Shown here: positions 58,075 to 64,000 of the stretch, one piece after another | Layout: every line of letters begins with the position of its first letter | Numbering within the stretch: the stretch's first letter is position 1 | NCBI GenBank assembly: GCA_001179505.1 | Contig: CDMY01000104.1 | Coordinates: forward strand, 1-64,000 | DNA: 64,000 nucleotides | Origin: Vitrella brassicaformis | Taxonomy: Eukaryota > Sar > Vitrellaceae | Direction: 5' to 3' | Notes under the pieces: generated by a model | The model's input: only the letters and a program-made list of their open reading frames with translations | Database searches by the model: none | Told to the model about the DNA's origin: nothing | Made by a program: the position numbers and the translations under genes

Positions 58075-58288
58075 ATACCTTCTCGGCCTTTTGGCTAAGA
58101 TCAAGTGTAGTAACTGTTCTTATCAGTGTGACAGCTGATATTGGTTCATTGAACCATGAATTGTCACAAGAATTCTTTCTCCGGGGAGAGCGGTTGCTCA
58201 GGCTTGCCTGTCGCCCTCTCACGTGTCGCCTCGCCCTTACACTCTACGGTGAGTGTGGCACACCCTCTTCTGGGCCTTCGGGCCTAAC
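58075..58288 (+). ncRNA. U2 spliceosomal snRNA
   Basis: The 5' end 'atacct tctcggccttttggc' followed by 'taagatcaagtgtagtaac' and 'tgttcttatcag' is the nearly invariant U2 5' domain, including the GTAGTA branch-point-recognition sequence and stem-loops I and IIa. The 3' half shows a compact hairpin 'gggccttcgggcc' followed by 'taacca', which I take as the 3' end; similar ends close U4 and U5. The Sm-site candidate is 'aattcttt' near 58170. In the spliceosome U2 pairs with the intron branch point and with U6. Confidence 0.93.
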
Positions 58289-59215
58289 CATCACTCCCAT
58301 CTGACTGATTGCGTAGCTCTCTGACTGCACGTGATGGCCGGTTTGCGTTCGCGCAGCTGGTGAGAAAATCTTCATGTGTGTGTGGCGCTTATGCCCATGT
58401 ATTGCGGACTTGCGTTCCAGCAGTCAGTTTAGGATGATTGCCTCGTCATATGCACCGCAGCTGGCAGCAAATTCCTCCCATCCACAGCCAGTTGATGCAC
58501 TCGCAACACACGCTGACAACACACCAAGTCCTCAGCTCACATTCATCCCTACGTGTCATACCACATCACACAACACACACACACAGTCACACAACACACC
58601 AACCATGCGGGCAGAGAGATATGAGTCAGCAGGCAGAGAAGAAATGGACCATTCATCCATTCGATCATGAAGGCACCAGGGAGCGGTGCAATGCTCCTCA
58701 TCTGTGAATTGACTCTCTCGCCCGAGGGCGCCGCTTTCACACGCACAGCGCACACAGCAGGCAGGCAGGCAGGCAGGTTGGTAGGCGGGCCCACAGGAAG
58801 CCCGCCATGTAGTGTCCCAGCCAGATAGCTGCACGAGCAGACACCTATCTGTGCATCAATCACATCAAACCATCCTTCCTTCCTACGCCCGAAGGCGCCA
58901 CTCATTCATTCATCGTGCACGACACACATCCACCACGTACCACACAGCACAGCCACAAAGATAGGCACAGGCAGGAGAGGACGACGGACACAGTCCGTCC
59001 GTACCAATGCATCCCGGAAGGAACGCACCCTCCCACTCGCCCGCCTGCCCGCCCATCCATATACCACAGCCATCCATCCACCACATCCAGACAGCACAGC
59101 CCCAGCTGATTGTCCTGCACGAGCTGAGTGGCCACCACGGCTGGTCGCACGTGTGAGTGAGAAGCCGAGGAGCCGCCAACCGCCCACACGCACGCTGACA
59201 CACGCACATACACAT

Positions 59216-59247
<32 letters not shown>

Positions 59248-59904
59248 CCCACAAGACGCGAAGTGATGACGCCGATTCTCTGGCCGTCCATGAATGCAAC
59301 TGTGCTGTGTCGTGTGCAGCGACCATCTATGACAAGTCTACAGCGCTGCTGCGTCCCCGGCGGACAGCCAGGCAGCTGTCTGAGACCGTGGCTGAATCAC
59401 ATACTCGGCCGGCCTGAATCAGCCAGACACATCAGACGGACGGCCAGACAGACAGACAGATGGACAACTGATATCGCGTGTCGTGACGCGTGTGTGTGTG
59501 TGTGTGTGTGTCTCTGCCTGTCCGCCTGGCTTCTCGCCGCGTCAGCCGATGAGAGTTCCGTACTGCGCGGAGGGAAGCAGAGGGCCACACAAAAGATACA
59601 ACGACCTGCACGTGCACAGGAGGAATACCGGCGCTCATACACATGTGAACGCGCTCATCCCGTGGCGAATCCATTTCGATGTCGGTACATTGGCCGCGGT
59701 TCGAAGGCGGATAGCTCCTCTGCGCGACTCGAAGGCATGATATGAAGGCCAAGGAGGCAGAGAGCTGATGGAGGGGTCAAAGATCTGCCACCAGCTGGCG
59801 AAGGGTGACGAGTTTGAGGACATGCAACGCCTCCTCCGGCAAGCAGCGATGAAATGAGGCTCACCAAGATGCCAAAGCCTCTGTTTTAGCGAGCAGATCC
59901 GTTG
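58289..59904. other. Sequence between the U2 and U1 genes, with a U1 3'-end-like fragment
   Basis: At about 58335-58360 'gccggtttgcgttcgcgcag' resembles the last stem-loop of the U1 gene at 60217-60240. The rest has CA-, GGCA- and TG-rich tracts. A short coding-like end (EGSKICHQLAKGDEFEDMQR, stop near 59857) and exon-like pieces near 59105-59150 and 59320-59395 hint at a small plus-strand gene, but I cannot join them reliably. Confidence 0.4.
59100..59857 (+). CDS. Possible small plus-strand gene (exon fragments only)
   Basis: Exon-like stretches bounded by cag and gt at about 59107-59150 (LIVLHELSGHHGWSH), 59320-59395 (ATIYDKSTALLRPRRTARQL) and 59763-59857 (ELMEGSKICHQLAKGDEFED, ending AAMK-stop) have non-repetitive, protein-like composition. 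The joints, the start and the family are unknown. It may be a real but short gene between the snRNA genes, or chance. Confidence 0.25.
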
Positions 59905-60050
59905 TCATTGCGAGCTTGATCTTGAACACACGGCAGGGCATCCATGCATCCATAGTGTCTGTCGTGACGGCAGGAAGCCGAGATCTGCAGCCATCGATGA
60001 GACACAAACTGAGACGATCCTGCCAGCCATCACCGACTGCAGATCTATTG
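59905..60050 (+). promoter_or_regulatory. snRNA-type upstream promoter block of U1
   Basis: Second copy of the roughly 150-bp block described before U2, including 'agtgtctgtcgtgacggcag', 'cgagatctgcagccatcga' and 'catcaccgactgcagatct'. It begins with a TGCGAGCTTGATCTTG word. It ends about 28 bp before the U1 5' end. Confidence 0.8.
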
Positions 60051-60078
60051 CTGCCGGGCCCGTGCTCACAGACTTTGA

Positions 60079-60237
60079 ATAAACTTACCTGGCTGGGCCT
60101 CGGGGGCGCTCAAGAAGGCCCCTGTGCTGTCGTGGAGCTCCCATTGCATTCGGGGGTACGTGAAGCGGCATGGGGGGGCTATGCTCCTGCCAACAGCGGA
60201 ATTTCTGGCAGAGCTGGCTTGCGTTCGCGCAGCCGGC
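60079..60237 (+). ncRNA. U1 spliceosomal snRNA
   Basis: The 5' end 'ataaacttacctggc' carries the ACTTACCTG that pairs with 5' splice sites. Inside, 'cattgcattcgggg' corresponds to the U1A-binding loop of stem-loop II (ATTGCACTCC in other species), 'gcggaatttctggcag' holds the Sm site AATTTCTGG, and 'gctggcttgcgttcgcgcag' followed by 'ccggc' is the terminal stem-loop with the typical GCGTTCGCG loop. The length of about 159 nt fits U1. One extra A relative to ATACTTACC is seen at the 5' end. The genome's introns use GT(A/G)xGT-type donors that match it. Confidence 0.92.
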
Positions 60238-60314
60238 AACAAATGCTGATCTGCCTGCCAGGGTCACCCTTCATCGGAAGCGTGCATATGCGGGATCCAT
60301 GCCATGGCTGTGCG

Positions 60315-60719
60315 TTTCTGTCCGACAGGACGGCATCTTTCGCCACGGATCTCACGAAAGCAGGCGAGAGGTTTGGGTGGTGGGAGGAGCTGGCGTTTCT
60401 GTCCGACAGGACGGCATCTGTCGCCACAGATCTCACGAAAGCAGGCGAGAGGTTCCGGTGGTGGGAGGAGCTGGTGTTTCTGTCCGACAGGACGGCATCT
60501 GTCGCCACGGATCTCACGAAAGCAGGCGAGAGGTTCCGGTGGTGGGAGGAGCTGGCGTTTCTGTCCGACAGGACGGCATCTGTCGCCACGGATCTCACGA
60601 AAGCAGGCGAGAGCTTCCGGTGGTGGGAGGAGCTGGCTTTTCTGTCCGACAGGACGGCATCTGTCGCCACAGATCTCACGAAAGCAGTCGAGAGGTTCCG
60701 GTGGTGGAAGGAGCTGGCG
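60315..60719 (+). repeat. 81-bp tandem array (5 copies)
   Basis: Units begin at 60315, 60396, 60477, 60558 and 60639. Each contains 'tttctgtccgacaggacggc', 'cagatctcacgaaagcaggc' and 'ggtggtgggaggagctgg'. The copies are very similar. Because 81 is a multiple of three, several frames stay open across the array (27-residue unit FLSDRTASVATDLTKAGERF plus RWWEELA), but this is probably not a gene. The array ends in a U1 3'-end-like 'ggagctggcgtccgcgcag', suggesting it arose inside a duplicated U1 tail. Confidence 0.85.
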
Positions 60720-60830
60720 TCCGCGCAGCCGACAACAAAGGCTTCAGTTCCGAGATCTGCCCGTAGGGCATGTGCACGGCTGTGCTTCTCATAAGTACGC
60801 CCGATGGCGCAGGAGGTGTGGATCTCGCCA
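60700..60830. pseudogene. Fragments resembling the U1 3' end (+) and U5 3' end (-)
   Basis: At about 60711-60742 'gagctggcgtccgcgcagcc' followed by 'gacaac' mirrors the U1 tail at 60211-60240. At about 60796-60825 the minus strand reads 'cctcctgcgccatcgggcgt', which parallels the U5 tail 'ccctcctttgccttcgggcg'. Both look like truncated copies lying tail to tail. Confidence 0.5.
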
Positions 60831-60916
60831 CACAACCCATTCAGCGTGGTTCTGTGACTGGATCTATGCACTACATGAAGCGACGCAGCACCCTCCTCTC
60901 AAGGTACCAATGTTCT

Positions 60917-61036
60917 GTTACGCCCGAAGGCAAAGGAGGGTGCAAAAATTGCGTCAGACGCGTTCACTGTGTCCCACGCACGGCATTCTTTAGTAAAAGG
61001 CGAAAGAATGATGCGAATGAGCGGAACACCACGATG
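60917..61036 (-). ncRNA. U5 spliceosomal snRNA
   Basis: On the minus strand the sequence contains 'attctttcgccttttactaa' followed by 'agaat', the invariant U5 loop 1 (CGCCTTTTACTAAAG) closed by a stem. The outer stem pairs 'gtgttcc' with 'gggacac'. The Sm site is 'gcaatttttgcacc', followed by a terminal hairpin 'cctttgccttcgggcg' and 'taacag' at the 3' end. The 5' end is placed about 30 nt after the inverted promoter element. U5 loop 1 aligns exon ends in the spliceosome. It is divergent from U4. Confidence 0.92.
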
Positions 61037-61049
61037 AATCTCTGCAGAC

Positions 61050-61275
61050 GGAGAGGGGGAGGCGCGCACAGATCTGCAGTCGGTGATGGCTGGCGAGATC
61101 GACCTTATCTGATGCCGCCTTTTCAGGCAGAGATCTTGCTGATCTGAGCATGTGGCTGGCTGTCCGTGCACCCAAAGTGTCTGTCGTGGCGGCAGAGAGG
61201 CGAGATCTGCAGCCATCGACGAGAGACACAGACAATCGGGGCAGTCAGCCATCACCGAGTGCAGATCTGTGTTGA
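61050..61275. promoter_or_regulatory. Divergent snRNA promoter between U5 and U4
   Basis: Plus-strand 'gagtgcagatctgtg' at about 61258-61272 serves U4, and its inverse 'cacagatctgcagtcggtga' at about 61067-61087 serves U5. The upstream part near U4 repeats the block seen before U2 and U1 (CACCCAAAGTGTCTGTCGTG and CGAGATCTGCAGCCATCGA). Both promoters sit within 230 bp. Confidence 0.75.
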
Positions 61276-61302
61276 AAGGCCTTCTCTTGCTCGCCTCGGT
61301 GT

Positions 61303-61444
61303 GTCCCTGCGCTGGGGCGGTCGCGCGACAGATGACGCTCAGCGGATGTGCGCGGATTGCTAGTTGAAAACTACTCCAGTTCCGGTGGTTCCTGCCAAAA
61401 GGTATGGTTCCCAATTTTTGAGACAATCGGCCCTCAGGGGCTAA
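61303..61444 (+). ncRNA. U4 spliceosomal snRNA
   Basis: The 5' part 'ctgcgctggggcggtcgcgc' corresponds to U4 stem II and the 5' stem-loop (GCGCAGTGGCAGTATCGTAG elsewhere). 'ggattgctagttgaaaact' matches the diagnostic U4 ATTGCTAATTGAAAACT, and the 3' part has 'cccaatttttgagac' (Sm site) and a final hairpin 'ggccctcaggggc' ending in 'taac'. The length of about 142 nt fits U4. U4 chaperones U6 by base pairing until spliceosome activation. Several stem positions differ from other species. Confidence 0.88.
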
Positions 61445-61721
61445 CAGATACATGTGTTCCACCACTCATGTGGCGTGATTCCGGCACGCCGTGTATGGTC
61501 ATGCAGACAAGTCATGAATCCGTCCGTCCAGGCAAGCAGGCAGGCAGGGCAGGCAGGCAACCGAAACACCAACGCGCACAACGGACAGGCAGGCAGAAAG
61601 GCAGCATCCACCCACTTACAGATAACACCACTCAACCACGGCACACGACAGCCAAGCACCTCCCCTCCCCCTTTCTCACCAATCAACCAACCCAAACTCG
61701 TCTCTCCATGCTACCTACACG
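61445..61721. other. Intergenic, low-complexity
   Basis: Downstream of U4. GGCA repeats near 61530-61595 and CA/CCA-rich sequence. No gene seen. Confidence 0.4.
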
Positions 61722-62640
61722 TCAGTCCGCCAGTGGTTGTGTGTCGACACCCCCGCCTCTCTGGATGCCGCCTCTGCCGCGCATCATGCCGTCCCCGCCG
61801 CCCCGGTGGTTGCCCCCAGCTGCACTGTCCGCCGTCGAACGTGTGTTTGCGGGTGAGTGTGAGGGGCGGTCGTCTCCCGACCGCTCCCATGCGTCCTTGT
61901 CCGCCGACTGGTGCACGGTGCCGTCACGCTCCAGCGCTTTGAGCACGCTCACCATGCGAGTCCCTGACGCACACACACACACACACACGCGGTCAGGTCA
62001 GGTCAGGTCAGGTCAGGCCTGGCCAGGCTACGTCAATGACACACATGCGTGGTCGAGTGCATGTTGTGTGTGTACGTGTTGCTCGCGCTTCATGTTACTG
62101 AACTGGATGCCGAGTCAGCACACGTACCATATTGGGGCTGGCAGCCCCTCTGGTCCTTTGGCCACACTGAAGGGAGCACTGCTGCTGCTGCTGCAACGGC
62201 CGCTGCGGCAGATGCATGATGGGCGGGGGGGTGAAGGGCGGGAGCTTGTGCTGCCTGTCAGCCCCGCACATTGGCAGTGGCGGCGGTTAGGGGAGATTGG
62301 GGAGTGCCACGCGTAGACACGCCACCTGCAGGGCCAGACAAGGACACGCATCCATCCATCCATCAGCAGGCAGTGAGCCACCACCCGACCCGTCTGTGTG
62401 TCTGCGTACCATTAGAGAGGGCGATGAGGTGGCAGAAGCGCCAAGGATAGCTGGCAGATGCTTGCAACTCAAGGCACCCACACTAAGCCCACCCATCAGA
62501 CGCACACACGCGTAGTCTGTCGCTGCGGCAGGAGCCCAGCACAAAAACCTGCAGACACGACACGACACACGTGGATCCGGAAGACCTCCTGTCCCTGCCC
62601 GCCCGCCTGCCTGCCTGCCTGCCTGCCTTCTTGTCTGCCT
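61722..62640 (-). CDS. Possible hypothetical protein with Gly/Arg-rich tail
   Basis: The last exon on the minus strand (about 61968-61722) reads GTRMVSVLKALERDG, then VHQSADKDAWERSGDDRPS and a GNHRGGGDGMMRGRGG tail ending PLAD-stop. An upstream exon around 62145-62250 is Ala/Gln-rich and can be joined in phase (ending CQPQYG). Exon-like sequence continues to about 62560 (TDYACVRLMGGLSVGALSCK). The RGG-type tail suggests RNA association, but no domain is recognisable and the start is not identified. Confidence 0.35.
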
Positions 62641-63647
62641 GCCCACACCTGGAGATGCCTGTCGTCAGTGCTTAGCCAGCCACCACATTCATCCTACTTA
62701 CTCAACCCGGCTGCTCCGCGAGATGGAGAGAGAAAGATGCCATGACGCCCATCACCGTGCACGCGTCATGAGCGGCATGTGAGGGGCTGCAGGCAGGAAG
62801 CCGACTGGCTGTGTGTGGCCTCAACGAACTGCGTCACCAACAGATCTGATGTCCGGAGAAGGCAATACATTCAGTTTTTTGTGAGCATCTGCGCTTGCTG
62901 ACCGACTTGGGAAGACGAGATGCCATCGAGTGCTTGCGCAGATTTCAATCCTCCGAAAGCGAGCTTGGAAAAAAGAACGGTTTCACAGGGCCACAGCTCT
63001 GGCTTATTTTCCTCCCTCGGCGGTTTTCCTGCGTCACCACAGGCTCTGCCGCTCTTCCTGTACGTGAGCCTTTCCCCTTTTTCCCCGCTGCGTGTTCCCC
63101 GCCATGGCGCGCTAGCGATTTGTCGAGGGACAAGCCACAGTTTTCTGATTTGGTGAGCTCGGCCCCTACCGGACGAAAGGAAGCGGTCATCAGAGGTCCG
63201 ACGTACGTACGCACACCCACGACTGAGAGATCTGACGGGTGAGCCCAAAAGGGAGGGTCGATCGAGGAAGCGGAGGCGGGAGGGGGCCACAGGGGTAGAT
63301 CTAGGCAGAGGGGGTGGGTGTGAGGGGCGGGGAGGGCTGGGGAGGCGTGTGGGTGCGTGTGCGTGACGACCGGAGCGAGATGTTGTGTCTATCTCTGTGT
63401 GGTTTTCGGTGTGGGTAGGTACCTAGGTATACTGGTGTGGGTATCCCTTTCGCATCAAGGTAGCGAAGCTGAAGGCTTCACGGGGCGTCCGCTCGACGGT
63501 ACGCACATTCCGCTCACGACCAGACGACACGTGTTCGTTGACAAATGTGGCCTGCTTGTCTGTGTCTGTCTGTCGCCTCTGTCAGGTTAGGAGGGTCAGT
63601 AGTTGCAGCTCGTCGCGCCTTGCCGCGCTCCCAGTAGCTCCCCAGCC
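62641..63647. promoter_or_regulatory. Upstream region of the CCCH gene
   Basis: No convincing gene in about 1 kb. It contains 'gcgagcttggaaaaaag' near 62959, the same word as in other promoters of this window, and a stretch of more complex sequence to 63240 that could be promoter and 5' leader. GGGAGG-rich and TG-rich sequence follows. Confidence 0.35.
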
Positions 63648-64000
63648 ATGCCGAAGGAGCACATCCTGATAGAGCGCTATGCCAAGACGAAGCTGTGTCC
63701 CTTCCAGCCGCAGGGCAAGTGCAAGAAGGGAGACAAATGCAAATACGCCCACAGCACCGACGAACTCAGACCCATGCCCGGTGCGTGGCTGGACCTGACT
63801 GACCTGGAACACAACACAACACAACACAACACAAAGCACAACACGCCATACCACAGCCAGACAGACGGAGCGATGGATGGATGGATGTGCCTCTCTCTCT
63901 CTCTCTCTGTGTATGTGTGTGTGTGTGTGTGTGTGTGGTGATGGATCCGTCAGATCTGCGCAAGACCAAGATGTGTGTCCGTTTCATGGAGGGCGGCTGC
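63648..64000 (+). CDS. CCCH zinc-finger protein (5' part only, runs off the window)
   Basis: The start is the ATG at 63648 (MPKEHILIERYAKTKLC). The first finger is C-x7-C-x5-C-x3-H (CPFQPQGKCKKGDKCKYAH). A donor after PMP at about 63780 opens an intron ending near 63953, and the second exon begins DLRKTKMCVRFMEGGC, the start of a second finger in the 'K-T-x-[LM]-C' style of TIS11-type RNA-binding proteins. The window ends inside this finger. Proteins of this class bind AU-rich mRNA and regulate decay or translation; that role is family inference. The intron carries an (ACACA)n stretch and a (TG)n tract before the acceptor, like its neighbours. Confidence 0.8.

Noticed and set aside
60315-60719. 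CRISPR-like regularly spaced repeats
   Set aside because: The units are directly abutting 81-bp tandem copies with no unique spacers, in a eukaryotic genome.
59916-60993. Overlapping open frames of 190-290 residues on both strands across the 81-bp array and the U1 gene
   Set aside because: The unit length is a multiple of three, so several frames stay open at once; the frames also overlap the U1 gene and its promoter block. Nothing favours one frame as coding.
58289-62640. A U6 snRNA gene expected alongside U1, U2, U4 and U5
   Set aside because: I searched by eye for the invariant ACAGAGAAGATTAGCA region on both strands and did not find it; U6 is often separately placed and Pol III transcribed.
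1-64000. tRNA or rRNA genes
   Set aside because: No cloverleaf with A and B boxes and no recognisable rRNA core was noticed, but a covariance search would be needed to exclude them.

Overview
The window is a chromosome end from an intron-rich protist, most likely a chromerid alveolate such as Vitrella brassicaformis. It opens with degenerate CCCTAA(A/G) telomeric repeats. The genes carry many short introns full of CA, TG, TCTG and ATCC microsatellites. They include cilium genes (CEP131-type, kinesin), a CNBD channel, CCCH and DHHC proteins, and a cluster of spliceosomal snRNA genes. The species name is inference; the eukaryotic, alveolate-like character rests on the genes and introns.

Layout. 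1-2.2 kb: telomere and gene-free subtelomeric repeats. 2.2-5.5 kb: a divergent pair, a small conserved unknown (-) and a membrane thioredoxin-fold protein (+). 6.0-12.1 kb: MTM1/SLC25A39-type mitochondrial carrier (-) and an EHD/dynamin-like GTPase with two C-terminal membrane helices (+). 12.3-21.5 kb: ankyrin-type protein plus upstream low-complexity gene (-), and a CEP131/AZI1 homologue (+). 21.7-28.1 kb: a gene with an ETR1-type ethylene-receptor membrane domain (-) and a KCTD-like BTB protein (+). 28.1-30.6 kb: decayed sequence. 30.6-33.7 kb: an inverted duplicate of the 2.2-5.5 kb pair. 33.8-38.7 kb: cytochrome b561 protein (-), second ankyrin-type paralogue (-), small multi-span protein (+). 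39.3-49.4 kb: LZTR1-like kelch/BTB protein (-) and kinesin (+). 50.2-56.0 kb: cyclic-nucleotide-gated-type K+ channel (-) and DHHC-family protein with a DHWC core (+). 57.0-57.7 kb: Derlin (-). 58.1-61.4 kb: U2, U1, U5 and U4 snRNA genes with a shared promoter block. 63.6 kb to the end: start of a CCCH zinc-finger gene (+).

Genes alternate strand almost perfectly, forming head-to-head pairs with roughly 30-400 bp between start codons, so shared bidirectional promoters are likely. Gene functions are otherwise unrelated: cilium and microtubule genes, membrane sensing and transport, ER quality control, redox, and the splicing machinery that the intron load needs.

The strongest discoveries are (1) the U2-U1-U5-U4 cluster with a common upstream block, (2) the ethylene-receptor-type sensor retaining the copper-ligand Cys and His, (3) the inverted segmental duplication in which one thioredoxin copy gained a second domain while the other has a membrane helix, and (4) introns with CA-rich 5' halves and TG-rich 3' halves that could fold into hairpins. 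Exon ends are given where the splice sites and phases could be followed; elsewhere the span is from start to stop and internal joints are approximate.
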